The translations under genes were made by a program, and so were the position numbers. Shown piece after piece: positions 11,487 through 20,148 of a stretch of 64,000 nucleotides of DNA (position 1 is the first letter of the stretch; every line of letters starts with the position of its first letter). Source of the DNA: an uncultured Bacteroidales bacterium (GTDB taxonomy: Bacteria > Bacteroidota > Bacteroidia > Bacteroidales > UBA932); the NCBI GenBank assembly GCA_934725575.1, contig CAKVCK010000011.1, forward strand, positions 52,069 to 116,068, given 5' to 3'. The notes under the pieces are model-generated. The model was not told the DNA's origin and ran no database searches. It was given only the letters and a program-made list of their open reading frames with translations.

Positions 11487-12734
11487 CTACTCAACGTAGA
11501 GGAGCAGTCCCTTGAGGTACTCGCCTTCAGGATGATAGATGTTTACGGCGTGGTCGGCGGGCTGGTTCAGACGGTCAAGGATCCGCACGCTGCGGCCGGT
11601 CTGGGCGGCGGCGGAGAAGACGGCGAGGGCAAAGGCCTCCTTGTCAACCACCTGCGAGCAGCTGAACGTGAAGACCAAACCTCCAGGAGCGACCTTGGAG
11701 ATCGCGGCGGCGTTCAGGCGCTGGTAAGCGCGGAGGGCATTGTTCAGAGCGCCTCTATGCTTGGCGAATGCCGGAGGGTCAACGATCATCAGATCGTATT
11801 TGTCCTCGGGGACGTTGCGCAGGAACTCGATGGCATCGGCACAATAGCCTGTATGTCGGGACGGCTCGAAACTGTTCAGGGACATATTCCTTTCAACCAT
11901 ATCGATGGCTTTGCGGGAACTGTCAACGGAATCAACGTGCACGGCGCCGGCGCCGAGGGCATAGACGGAGAAGCCTCCCGTGTAGCAGAAGAGATTCAAG
12001 ACGTTGCGGCCTTTGGAATATTTCCCGACAAGGGCCCGGTTCTCCCTTTGGTCGAGGAAGAAGCCGGTCTTCTGACCTTCGGTCCAGTTGACGAAGAATT
12101 TGTGGCCGTTCTCGAGGACGATCTGTTCGTCATCCGAGAAGCTCTCGGAACGGTAAAGGTAGCCGTCAACGAGATCCAGGCCGGCCTTGAACGGAGCGGT
12201 GCCGGAACTCTTGTCATAGACAGCCTTCAAGGACGGGCCATAGACGGATTTCAGGGCCTCGCAGATCGCGCCTTTCGCACGGAACATTCCTACGGAGTGG
12301 GCCTGCATAACGCAGACGCCATCGTAATAGTCTATGATCAGGCCGGGGAGACCGTCGCCTTCTCCGTGGATGAGACGGTAGCAGTTGGTGATGGCGGGTC
12401 TTTCGACAAGGCAAGTCGCTTCGACAGGTTCAGCGGCCGGAGAAACCGGACAAGCCAGTCCCGCGGCGACACGTACCCGGAGCGCCCGGGCGATCATATT
12501 CCTCCAAAAGTCAGGCGAAAGGACATCCTCTCCGGCGAAACTCAGCACACGGACAGCGATAGATCCTATCTGATAGTGCCCGTAAGCCAGAAAATCACCG
12601 CCCTGCGAGAACACACCGACGATGTCACCTTCTGCCGGTTCACCCACGATCTGGGCTATGGCACCCGAAAATACCCACGGATGGAATCTCAAAAGAGAAT
12701 CCTCTCTACCTTTCTTTAATATTATCTTTGTCAT
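11487..12734 (-). CDS. Class I SAM-dependent rRNA methyltransferase (RlmI/RlmK family)
   Basis: 415 residues: N-terminal PUA-like domain (residues 1-80, KGREDSLLRFHPWVFSGAI), family core (YRLIHGEGDGLPGLIIDYYD), then a Rossmann methyltransferase with VLNLFCYTGGFSVYA (SAM loop) and the DPPAF catalytic motif. E. coli RlmI makes m5C1962 of 23S rRNA; the same target is likely but inferred. Between the PUA and core domains, around residues 95-118, a segment reading SPAAEPVEATCLVE is encoded by a copy of the dispersed CTTCGACAGG repeat, an apparent in-frame insertion. Its start overlaps the end of the exonuclease gene by 29 bases, implying translational coupling. Confidence 0.9.
   Translation of the reverse strand: MTKIILKKGREDSLLRFHPWVFSGAIAQIVGEPAEGDIVGVFSQGGDFLAYGHYQIGSIAVRVLSFAGEDVLSPDFWRNMIARALRVRVAAGLACPVSPAAEPVEATCLVERPAITNCYRLIHGEGDGLPGLIIDYYDGVCVMQAHSVGMFRAKGAICEALKSVYGPSLKAVYDKSSGTAPFKAGLDLVDGYLYRSESFSDDEQIVLENGHKFFVNWTEGQKTGFFLDQRENRALVGKYSKGRNVLNLFCYTGGFSVYALGAGAVHVDSVDSSRKAIDMVERNMSLNSFEPSRHTGYCADAIEFLRNVPEDKYDLMIVDPPAFAKHRGALNNALRAYQRLNAAAISKVAPGGLVFTFSCSQVVDKEAFALAVFSAAAQTGRSVRILDRLNQPADHAVNIYHPEGEYLKGLLLYVE
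12418..12439. repeat. Dispersed CTTCGACAGGCTC-type repeat, copy 3, inside a coding region
   Basis: CGCTTCGACAGGTTCAGCGG plus CC within the RlmI-like gene; read on the coding strand it gives AEPVEAT. A second half-copy (TTTCGACAAGG) lies just to its left. Confidence 0.65.
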
Positions 12735-13374
12735 TTTCAGTGTGTTTTGGAGGGTTTGGAAGCATCTGCTCCGGAGTCAACGGATTCTTCTCCGAAGCCA
12801 ACAGCTTGTAGTACATCTCACGGCATATCCAAGCGTCAGTCGCGGCGTAGGCCTGCTGCGAATCCGAAAGGACATCCGCCTCCCAGTTGGAAAGCTGCTG
12901 GGTCTTGGAGATCCGCACACCAAGGATTATCGCAGCCATCTTCTTGACACTCTTGTCTTTGATGCCATATTCCCAGACCATCTTCTGAAGATCAACGAAG
13001 GATTTCGGCTCGAAATCGTGATGCTTCTTCAATCCGCGGACATCATCAGTGACCGCTGCTCCCACCTTGATTATTTCTTTGTTACCCAGTATCTTGCGAA
13101 GGGACTTAGGGATTCCGCCCATAAGCTTCACCCTGAACAGGAAAGCCCTCTCCTTGCCGGAAAGCTGCAACAGAGAGACCCCGTAGTGCGGCTGGTTCGC
13201 CGAGAAACAAGGCCGGGACTCCGTGTCGAAACCGATAACCTTCTGCCGCCTCAGATAACTGATGGCCTTGAGAAACTCAAAGCCTTGGTTGTCAATGACC
13301 TTAATCTTACCTGGAAAGCTCGAAGGCTCCAGCTGTTCCATTTCCTCCGGACTAATGCTGATTTTGTACGACAT
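12706..13374 (-). CDS. 3'-5' exonuclease domain protein (RNase D/DEDDy type)
   Basis: 222 residues forming a single DEDDy exonuclease domain: Exo I GFDTESRP, Exo II around VTDDVRGL, Exo III YAATDAW with the Tyr four residues before the Asp. No HRDC domain, so it is shorter than E. coli RNase D and resembles the stand-alone Bacteroidota enzymes. It hydrolyses nucleotides from 3' ends of RNA or DNA. The ATG at 13374 (MSYKIS) is chosen because the longer frame to 13518 has no homologous N-terminus and lies inside the upstream gene. It overlaps its neighbours by 22 and 29 bases. Confidence 0.88.
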   Translation of the reverse strand: MSYKISISPEEMEQLEPSSFPGKIKVIDNQGFEFLKAISYLRRQKVIGFDTESRPCFSANQPHYGVSLLQLSGKERAFLFRVKLMGGIPKSLRKILGNKEIIKVGAAVTDDVRGLKKHHDFEPKSFVDLQKMVWEYGIKDKSVKKMAAIILGVRISKTQQLSNWEADVLSDSQQAYAATDAWICREMYYKLLASEKNPLTPEQMLPNPPKHTENDKDNIKER

Positions 13375-14149
13375 AGGAATAATAAGTGTTTGGAGCAAGA
13401 ACCCCGACCGTGTCTGGGTACGAAGCCGGGACAAGACTGTCAATGAACGGGAGGACGGACACCTTGGAATCCAAGGAATCACGCACCGCCATATAAAGCC
13501 TTGCGACAGGGTAGGCAATGTTGTGCGTGAAAACGTCCCTTTCCCTCATCTTTCGGAAGCAAGCCTCAGTGAATGAAAACGTTGTGTCAGACGAACATAT
13601 TACCGGGACATCGCAGCCTATCCTTTCGAAGAGATCGCTGACATCGCTCCCGCCATATTCAGAAAGAATCGGGTTGCAGATGATGAGGATCTTGCAGCGG
13701 GAAGGAATTTTGAGAGCGGCGAGCGCGCCGTTTACCGTCAACTCCCGCAAGACAGTCTGTCCGTCTTTCGTGGCAGGCCGGTTCATATAGGCGGTGTCGG
13801 CGAAATTCAGGATAGAGACGATTGTCTCCCCCGCAAAGTCCGGCAGGCCGTCGCTGATTTTCCGCGCGTCAATATTGTCGAAATCGTCACAGATCATCAT
13901 CCTTTCGCTGAGACGAAGGCACCCCGACGGATCGCCGACCAGAACTATCGTCCCCGAGGATTTGCCGTTGCTTTCAGCCAATGTCCGCAGTTCCGGAAGG
14001 GAATCCGTCAGGAGGGAATTGACGTAGGCTATTGTTCTATAGCCATTTTCAACCCGCCTTGAACAGCTGGAAGCCGCAATGACGGATAGAGCCAACAATA
14101 TTACCGCAAAAAATCTCTTCACTGTTATCAAATACCTTCCAGACGGCAT
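13352..14149 (-). CDS. Hypothetical lipoprotein
   Basis: 265 residues; the N-terminus ends in a lipobox (VIAASSC), so it is probably lipid-anchored in the envelope. The mature part alternates hydrophobic strands and Asp-rich turns (GTIVLVGDPSG, ETIVSILNFADTAYM, KILIICNPILSEYGG), suggesting a Rossmann-like or thioredoxin-like alpha/beta fold, but I do not recognise the family. The start is uncertain: ATG 14149 is used; a GTG a few codons downstream or a TTG at 14179 are alternatives. First gene of the overlapping lipoprotein-exonuclease-methyltransferase unit. Confidence 0.65.
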   Translation of the reverse strand: MPSGRYLITVKRFFAVILLALSVIAASSCSRRVENGYRTIAYVNSLLTDSLPELRTLAESNGKSSGTIVLVGDPSGCLRLSERMMICDDFDNIDARKISDGLPDFAGETIVSILNFADTAYMNRPATKDGQTVLRELTVNGALAALKIPSRCKILIICNPILSEYGGSDVSDLFERIGCDVPVICSSDTTFSFTEACFRKMRERDVFTHNIAYPVARLYMAVRDSLDSKVSVLPFIDSLVPASYPDTVGVLAPNTYYSYVVQNQH

Positions 14150-14282
14150 TGCCGCCAGGAACACTCTAAATTCGTACAAATCCGAACCGTTGTCTTGATC
14201 CGTCCGCCTAAAGATTCCTCTCCTTTAAAAACCTTTCAGACAAATTAAAACTGATTCATACTGCAAAGGTAAAAAAATCTTC

Positions 14283-14300
14283 ACTATCTTTGAAGATAGT
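14283..14300 (+). promoter_or_regulatory. -7 box embedded in a perfect dyad before the aminotransferase
   Basis: ACTATCTT TG AAGATAGT is an 8-bp perfect palindrome; TATCTTTG at 14285-14292 within it matches the -7 consensus. The dyad would cover -7 to the start point, as an operator would. Unusual enough to suspect a repressor site; inference only. Confidence 0.5.
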
Positions 14301-14323
14301 TGTGTATAAAACTCCTTGACAAG

Positions 14324-15526
14324 ATGGTTAAAGTATCAAAAAAATCGAGCCTGATGCCGGCTTCCGCTATCAGAAAGCTTGTGCCGTTCGCCGACGCGGC
14401 CCAAAACAACGGCGTCAAAGTCTATCACCTCAATGTCGGCGCACCTGACATCAAATCCCCCGAATGCGCCCTTGAGGCGGTGCGCAAAAACACTCTCGAC
14501 CACGTTTCCTACACCAATTCGGCGGGCCTGCCGGAACTGCGCAAGGGACTGGCGGAGAAATACTACCGAAGCATCGGCATCGAGGTCTCCGTCCCCGAGA
14601 TCATCATCACAGTGGCCGGAAGCGAGGCGGTCAACCTCGCGCTTCAGATAGCCTGCGACGAAGGCGACGAGCTCATCGTGATCGAACCTTTCTACACGAA
14701 CTACAACACGTTCTGTTTTGAAAACGGGATCATTCTCAAAGCGGTCCACACCGACATCGAAAGCGGCTTCAAGGTCCCTCCGATCGAAGAGTTCGAGAAA
14801 CTCGTGACACCACGCACGAAAGCCATCCTCATCAGCAACCCCGGCAACCCGACCGGAACATTGTACTCGAAAGAGGATATGCTCGCGCTCGGAGAAGTAG
14901 CCAGAAAGCACAACCTTTTCCTGATTTCAGACGAGGTCTATCGCGAGTTCAGCTACACCGACGAACCTCGTTTCTCGGCGATGAATATACCCGGTCTCGC
15001 CGACAATGTCATTCTTGTCGATTCAGTCTCAAAGCGTTACAACCTCTGCGGCTGCCGCGTCGGCTGCATCGTCTCCCACAACAAGGAGGTGATGGAAGCG
15101 GCGATGAAATATGCCCAGTCCCGCCTCTGCCCGCCGGTTTACGGCCAGCTCGCCTCGATCGGAGCGCTCGACACCCCGCAATCCTATTTCACGGAAGTGA
15201 GGAATGAATATGTCGCCAGACGTGACTATGCGATCTCCAGGCTCAATGCGATGGAGGGGGTATATTCCCCTACCCCGATGGGTGCGTTCTACACAATCGC
15301 CCGCATTCCGGTGGACGATGCCGAGAAGTTTGCGAAATGGATGCTGACGGATTTCAGACTTGACGGCCAGACCACGATGGTGACTCCGGCGAAGTCCTTC
15401 TACAAGACTCCTGGATTCGGAGCCGACCAGATCAGGTTGGCCTACGTCCTTGGAGTTCCGGAACTTGAAAAAGCGTTCGACGCGCTGGAGGCCGGGCTAA
15501 AGGAATATCCCGGGAGAACTGTCTGA
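14324..15526 (+). CDS. PLP-dependent aminotransferase, class I (aspartate aminotransferase-like)
   Basis: 400 residues of fold-type I aminotransferase: SNPGNPTG, SDEVYREF, and the PLP lysine K237 in SVSKRYNLCGCRVG, followed by the C-terminal region with the substrate-carboxylate Arg near ADQIRLAYV. Transfers amino groups between an amino acid and 2-oxoglutarate; the substrate (Asp, aromatic or other) is not decided by sequence. ATG 14324 is chosen as the first Met after the promoter; an upstream in-frame TTG/GTG region at 14300 overlaps the dyad. A glycerate kinase follows 34 bases later and may be cotranscribed. Confidence 0.9.
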   Translation: MVKVSKKSSLMPASAIRKLVPFADAAQNNGVKVYHLNVGAPDIKSPECALEAVRKNTLDHVSYTNSAGLPELRKGLAEKYYRSIGIEVSVPEIIITVAGSEAVNLALQIACDEGDELIVIEPFYTNYNTFCFENGIILKAVHTDIESGFKVPPIEEFEKLVTPRTKAILISNPGNPTGTLYSKEDMLALGEVARKHNLFLISDEVYREFSYTDEPRFSAMNIPGLADNVILVDSVSKRYNLCGCRVGCIVSHNKEVMEAAMKYAQSRLCPPVYGQLASIGALDTPQSYFTEVRNEYVARRDYAISRLNAMEGVYSPTPMGAFYTIARIPVDDAEKFAKWMLTDFRLDGQTTMVTPAKSFYKTPGFGADQIRLAYVLGVPELEKAFDALEAGLKEYPGRTV

Positions 15527-15560
15527 CAAAAACAGTTCAGCCAAGTAATCCAAAGGTTTT

Positions 15561-16754
15561 ATGAAAGCGATCATCGCCATAGATTCTTTCAAGGGATGCC
15601 TGACCTCGGCCGAGGCCGGGAAGGCGGCTCTTAAAGCATTCGCCGATGGAGAGGCCGAAGTCATTCCGGTTTCTGATGGCGGTGAAGGATTTTCGACAAT
15701 TCTGACGGAGAGTCTGGGCGGATCATTCAGGACGGTTTCCTGCCACGATCCGCTCGGGCGTTCCATCAAAGCGAGATACGGAATCATCGGAAGGACCGCT
15801 ATCATCGAAACCGCCGCGGCCAGCGGACTTGGCCTCCTTCGCAAGGATGAGCTCAATCCCCTTCTGGCCACCTCCTACGGCACAGGCGAATTGATCTCGG
15901 ACGCTCTTGAATATGACTGTGAGGAGATTTGGCTGGGTCTTGGCGGTAGCGCCACCTGCGACGGCGGGACCGGAATGCTGCAAGCGTTGGGCTACAGATT
16001 TCTGCCGGAGGACGGCGGCTCAGTCGTTTACGGAAATATTCCAAGAAGGATTCTCAAAGAAGATTCGTCCGTTTACGAGAGCATTTCGTCTGATTTAGGG
16101 AATATTCCAAGAGTCATTCTCAAGAATATTTATGGAATGGATAGTTCCAGTCGGAGCAAGTTGTTGGATTCCTGCAGGATAACCGGGTTCTACGATGTCT
16201 CCGTACCGTTCTGTGGCCCCGGTGGAGCCGCAAGGATGTTCGCACCGCAGAAAGGTGCCGATCCCGAAACGGTCGAATCGCTGGACGGGTGGCTTACAAT
16301 GCTTTGGGGAGTATTTTCAAAATATTCAGGGGAAGATGTCCTGAATATCCCGGGAGCGGGTGCGGCCGGCGGAATCGGCGGGGCGCTTGGCGGAGTGCTC
16401 GGAGCGTCTATGGTTCAAGGGATCCAGAGGGTTCTGGACATTTCAGGGCTGGATAACAAGCTGGAGTCCTGCGACCTGGTCATCACCGGAGAAGGCCGGG
16501 CGGACGCACAGACCCTCCGTGGCAAAGTACCTGTCGGGGTTCTTGAATATGTCAGAGCGCATACTGTTCCGGTTCATCGTCCCAAGGTCATCCTGATCGC
16601 CGGCAAAGTCTCTGACCGACAGCAGATTCTCAATGCCGGATTCGATGCCGTGCTCCAAATCACACCGGAAGGGATGCCTCTCTCCGAGGCCCTTGATCCA
16701 GTCACTGCTTCGGACAACATCACACGAACTGTTCGGTCTTATCTAAATCCCTAA
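15561..16754 (+). CDS. Glycerate kinase (GlxK/GarK family)
   Basis: 397 residues of the type I glycerate kinase family: N-terminus IAIDSFKGCLTS, VSDGGEGF, GLGGSATCDGG, and GEGRADAQTLRGK near the C-terminus. Phosphorylates D-glycerate with ATP. Between about residues 150 and 195, where the family has a short loop, this protein has an unusual segment with a duplicated GNIPR(R/V)ILK unit (16039-16072 and 16099-16130), each centred on AATATTCCAAGA. The 3' end overlaps the convergent hydrolase by 12 bases. Confidence 0.9.
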   Translation: MKAIIAIDSFKGCLTSAEAGKAALKAFADGEAEVIPVSDGGEGFSTILTESLGGSFRTVSCHDPLGRSIKARYGIIGRTAIIETAAASGLGLLRKDELNPLLATSYGTGELISDALEYDCEEIWLGLGGSATCDGGTGMLQALGYRFLPEDGGSVVYGNIPRRILKEDSSVYESISSDLGNIPRVILKNIYGMDSSSRSKLLDSCRITGFYDVSVPFCGPGGAARMFAPQKGADPETVESLDGWLTMLWGVFSKYSGEDVLNIPGAGAAGGIGGALGGVLGASMVQGIQRVLDISGLDNKLESCDLVITGEGRADAQTLRGKVPVGVLEYVRAHTVPVHRPKVILIAGKVSDRQQILNAGFDAVLQITPEGMPLSEALDPVTASDNITRTVRSYLNP

Positions 16755-17378
16755 AACCTCATAGATCTTAGGGATGAGGAGCGAGAGAATATATTCATTC
16801 TCCATAAAGTGAGTGCCGTCGTAGATGGTCCAGGTGCCGTCGCCGAAGTATTTCCGCCACGAACGGATGGAGACAACGCCGCTGCGGCGGTAATGGTCGC
16901 GGGTGCCGAAAAAGGCATAGAAATAGTCCTTGCCGCCGTTGCTTGGGGTATTCTGCAAAGCGTCGCGGAGAACCCGCCTCCATTTTTTCAAAGGCTTGTA
17001 GGTGAAATGCAGTTTCTGGCGGTCACCTTGTTTTGGCCTGTAAATCCTGTCGAACAGAGCCGTGATGCCAGGAATCAAAGTCAGCCAGGCCAAGGCCACG
17101 AAATATCTCGGAGCGTTCAGTGACGGGGAAACGAAAAGATGAGGATACCCCCTCAGCGCGATGGCGTGCGTGGCACCCATACTCTCCCCTATCACAAGAT
17201 CCGGCCGGACCTCCTCCGCCCAAGCGGTCAGCTGACCGTGAGCGATTTCCGGATCAAAATCGTAAGTCCTGATGATTATCTCGAAATCAGGTCCCAGATT
17301 ATCCTTCAAAATGGACGGGATGCGGCTGTCTCCGCCCCCGCCCATTCCGTGGACATAAAGTATGACGTGTTTGGCCAT
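16743..17378 (-). CDS. Alpha/beta hydrolase
   Basis: 211 residues. The N-terminus VILYVHGMGGGGDSRIP has the HG oxyanion region and VIGESMGATHAI the GxSxG nucleophile elbow; FGTRDHYRRSG and YDGTHFMENEY provide the expected acid and His. Cytosolic, no signal. Resembles YqiA-type small esterases but the family assignment is loose and substrate unknown. It sits 3 bases after pssA in the same direction, so it probably ends a peptidase-pssA-hydrolase unit; a lipid-related role is possible but only inferred. Confidence 0.8.
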   Translation of the reverse strand: MAKHVILYVHGMGGGGDSRIPSILKDNLGPDFEIIIRTYDFDPEIAHGQLTAWAEEVRPDLVIGESMGATHAIALRGYPHLFVSPSLNAPRYFVALAWLTLIPGITALFDRIYRPKQGDRQKLHFTYKPLKKWRRVLRDALQNTPSNGGKDYFYAFFGTRDHYRRSGVVSIRSWRKYFGDGTWTIYDGTHFMENEYILSLLIPKIYEVLGI

Positions 17379-17381
17379 TCG

Positions 17382-18104
17382 CTATTTCTTTGCGACCAAG
17401 TCGCTCATCGCCAGATTGATAAGTATGTACCCCAAGAAACTGGTCAGGAAGATGAACGACCAATGGGAACGTTCGACAAGCGCGATGATGATCGCCAGTC
17501 CCACAATGACCAGAAAGGCGATTCGTTTCGCCACTTCCAGTTTCGAGGCTTTCTTACCGCCACCGAACTTCATCGAGAACATCGGAATCTCACAAATCAG
17601 AAGATAGCACAGAACCAATGTCAGAACCGGAACGAAAACCGGTCCCTGACACCAATGTGCCAAAAAGCAGTCAGGCCTCACGGTCACAAGGGTCGCAAGG
17701 GAGCCGCAGATCATCGCCGCGGCCGGGGTCGGAAGTCCGATGAAGCTGTCGTGCTGACGCTCGTCAAGATTGAACTTGGCAAGCCTCAACGCCGAGAACG
17801 CGGCGAGGACAAGCGGTAAATATTTCAGGATCAGGATGTCCGTTCCGCTGATCTGGTAAAGCATCACGGCAGGAAGCACTCCGAAGCTGACATCATCCGC
17901 CAGCGAGTCCAGTTCCTTCCCTATTTCCGAATATGCCTTCAGAAGCCTTGCGGCCAGTCCGTCGCAGAAATCAAAGACGGCGGCAAGGATCATCAGTTCG
18001 AATCCGAGTTCCAGCCTGCCGTTCAAAGAAGCGATTACCCCCAGAACTCCGCAGAGGAGGTTCATAGAGGTAATCGTGTTTGGAATATGCTTGATAATGC
18101 TCAT
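17382..18104 (-). CDS. pssA: CDP-diacylglycerol-serine O-phosphatidyltransferase
   Basis: 240 residues, strongly hydrophobic with about seven membrane helices. The CDP-alcohol phosphotransferase signature is complete: FDFCDGLAARLLKAYSEIGK followed by ELDSLADD, matching DxxDGxxAR(x8)GxxxDxxxD. Makes phosphatidylserine from CDP-diacylglycerol and serine in the inner membrane, precursor of phosphatidylethanolamine. The start codon follows the upstream peptidase stop with no gap. Confidence 0.92.
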   Translation of the reverse strand: MSIIKHIPNTITSMNLLCGVLGVIASLNGRLELGFELMILAAVFDFCDGLAARLLKAYSEIGKELDSLADDVSFGVLPAVMLYQISGTDILILKYLPLVLAAFSALRLAKFNLDERQHDSFIGLPTPAAAMICGSLATLVTVRPDCFLAHWCQGPVFVPVLTLVLCYLLICEIPMFSMKFGGGKKASKLEVAKRIAFLVIVGLAIIIALVERSHWSFIFLTSFLGYILINLAMSDLVAKK

Positions 18105-19289
18105 TTACTTTATTCCAAGTTTCTTCTTCAGATCCTTAGAGAGGGCATCCTTGTGGACGAGAACATCCATCGACTTCGCGCGGACGAATGAATCGGAGCA
18201 GTACCAGATTCCGCCGTACTTGCTTGATGTTCCCCAAGAGTTCTTGACCATGAAATAGTTGGTACCGTTCTGATCCTTGGCCACACCGAAGATCTGCATT
18301 CCGTGGTCATCAGTGGTGGTCTTGTTTTCAAAGCCTTCCTGACGGGACTCCTGGGTCACTGAAGCCTCCTTTGGCAACTCGGCGACAACTTCCTTCTTCT
18401 CGCCGGCCTTGCCGATCCAACGCTCCTGATCAGAGCCCGTGGTCGCCTTAACATCATCGAGAAGCACACCGATTCCATTTCTGGTGAAGCCCTTCTCACT
18501 CACGTCTGATCCCCAAGCGAGGGTATAACCCTTGTCGATAGCGTTGTAGATCACCTCCATGAACTCGTCCAGAGGAATGTTGTAGGCGGAGTCCCACCTC
18601 CAGTTGTCGGCGATCTCAATGATGAACGAAGTGTAGAACGGGTGGTGGGTGAACGAAGTGAGGGTCACATAGTCAGACGGAACGATTCCCATCTCGTCCC
18701 TGTAGGAGGCTGGGGTATAGTTCTTGCCGTTATATTCAAATGTCTCTGGGGTCTCGCCGAGGAAACTGTCCACGATGGCGTCGAAGCCTTTCTTCCAGTT
18801 CGTGGAAAGGGTTCTGTTAGGATTCTTGGCGATGGCCTCCACATAAGCCTTCGTGGTGGCGTCGAGTTCTCCGTGAATCGGGAGAGGCTGGAGTCCAGGC
18901 ATCGCGTCCTGAGGCACAAGGCCGTAGTCCTCAATGACATGTAGAACATCATCGGCCTCTGAACCGGCGGCGAAGTTTATGTGGCCGTCCGTGCGGACAT
19001 ATTTCACAGCCCTGTCCTTGTAGGAATGCGAGACAACGAACATCTCCGAGAAATCCGGGTAGAGTGTCGTGTCCTTGATGTTCTTGATTCTTATGGCCTC
19101 TGACTCAAGGAATCCGAGTGCCGAAAAGCACCAGCAGGTACTGGAACGGTACTGGTTCTTGACAGATGTGATAGGGTTCTCCTTCACAACGGTGAACTGG
19201 TACTCGGCCTCAGGCTGAGCCGGCTTTGGCTGCGCGTTTGCAGAAATAGAGACAAGCGCCACCGCCGCGGCAATGATGATTTTCTTCAT
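18105..19289 (-). CDS. Secreted C1-family cysteine peptidase (aminopeptidase C/bleomycin hydrolase type)
   Basis: 394 residues with signal peptide (MKKIIIAAAVALVSISANA). The papain-fold triad is visible: Cys in NQYRSSTCWCFSALGFLE, His in TTDDHGMQIFG and Asn in VKNSWG. The long insertions and C-terminus (ending GIK) fit PepC/bleomycin hydrolase, which act as oligomeric aminopeptidases; here a signal peptide places it outside the cytosol, common for Bacteroidota versions. Its start lies in GAATATGAAG. The rubrerythrin gene is 11 bases upstream, pssA directly downstream. Confidence 0.9.
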   Translation of the reverse strand: MKKIIIAAAVALVSISANAQPKPAQPEAEYQFTVVKENPITSVKNQYRSSTCWCFSALGFLESEAIRIKNIKDTTLYPDFSEMFVVSHSYKDRAVKYVRTDGHINFAAGSEADDVLHVIEDYGLVPQDAMPGLQPLPIHGELDATTKAYVEAIAKNPNRTLSTNWKKGFDAIVDSFLGETPETFEYNGKNYTPASYRDEMGIVPSDYVTLTSFTHHPFYTSFIIEIADNWRWDSAYNIPLDEFMEVIYNAIDKGYTLAWGSDVSEKGFTRNGIGVLLDDVKATTGSDQERWIGKAGEKKEVVAELPKEASVTQESRQEGFENKTTTDDHGMQIFGVAKDQNGTNYFMVKNSWGTSSKYGGIWYCSDSFVRAKSMDVLVHKDALSKDLKKKLGIK

Positions 19290-19300
19290 ATTCGATAATT

Positions 19301-19840
19301 TTAATAGTTCTCAGCCTTGATTTGGAAATAACTTCTCGGATGCTTGCAGACAGGGCAGACCTCCGGTGCCTTCTTGCCGATCACGATGTGGCCGCAGTTA
19401 GAGCACTCCCAGATCATGTCCTCGTCCTTGGAGAACACCACCGCATCCTGCACATTCTTCAGCAGCTTCCTGTAGCGCTCCTCGTGGGTCTTCTCGATCG
19501 CCCCGACCTTCTCGAACAGGAAAGCGATCTCGTCAAACCCTTCCTCCTTCGCGGTCTTGGCGAATCCGGCGTACATGTCGGTCCACTCGTAGTTCTCCCC
19601 TGCCGCGGCGTCAGCAAGGTTCTCCTCCGTAGAAGGCACCCCGCCGTTGTGCAGAAGCTTGAACCAGATCTTGGCGTGTTCCTTCTCGTTCTTCGCCGTA
19701 TCCTCGAACAGCTTGCCTATCTGCACATAGCCATCCTTGGCGGCCTTCGAGGCATAATACAAATACTTTGTGTGAGCCTGGCTCTCCCCCGCGAACGCCG
19801 TCCGCAGGTTCTCCTCGGTTTTCGATCCTTTAAGTTCCAT
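19301..19840 (-). CDS. rbr: Rubrerythrin
   Basis: 179 residues: N-terminal ferritin-like di-iron domain with [23 protein letters not shown] and [12 protein letters not shown], and a C-terminal rubredoxin domain with CSNCG and CPVCKHP. Reduces hydrogen peroxide using NAD(P)H-derived electrons; a standard oxidative-stress enzyme of anaerobes, supporting an anaerobic host. ATG 19840 is preferred to a TTG two codons upstream. Confidence 0.95.
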   Translation of the reverse strand: MELKGSKTEENLRTAFAGESQAHTKYLYYASKAAKDGYVQIGKLFEDTAKNEKEHAKIWFKLLHNGGVPSTEENLADAAAGENYEWTDMYAGFAKTAKEEGFDEIAFLFEKVGAIEKTHEERYRKLLKNVQDAVVFSKDEDMIWECSNCGHIVIGKKAPEVCPVCKHPRSYFQIKAENY

Positions 19841-19958
19841 AATCAATGAATATTTAATATTACCTTATTGTTTTCCTTTCCGTGCTTTCGCCGATCCATC
19901 GATTCAAGCCACGATCCCCTTCACCTCGTTCACTTCCCCGCCTCCGGTTCCAGCCTTG

Positions 19959-19966
19959 CAAATGTA
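19959..19966 (-). promoter_or_regulatory. Possible -7 box for rubrerythrin
   Basis: Minus-strand TACATTTG fits TAnnTTTG; it gives a leader of about 115 bases. The rest of the 19841-20148 gap contains only a short CCTCC/GGAGG hairpin near 20082-20103 that could end the gene at 20149. Confidence 0.4.
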
Positions 19967-20148
19967 ATAAAAATACCCTGATAAAGAAAGACCCCGCACA
20001 ACTCGGCCTCTCCCAGACACTTCCCCATCGCACCACGTAGAGGCCAACTATTTGACTATCATTGAATTTCAGTTCCGCCCTCCATCCACCAAGAGGAGGT
20101 GTCTTTTATCAATTAACCATCAATATGTTAGCCTCCACAACGCTTGTA

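Noticed and set aside
11532..12719. 395-codon plus-strand frame opposite the RlmI-like gene
   Set aside because: Shadow of the methyltransferase; no recognisable motif.
13376..13518. N-terminal extension of the exonuclease to 13518
   Set aside because: Lies wholly within the upstream lipoprotein gene in another frame and has no domain support.
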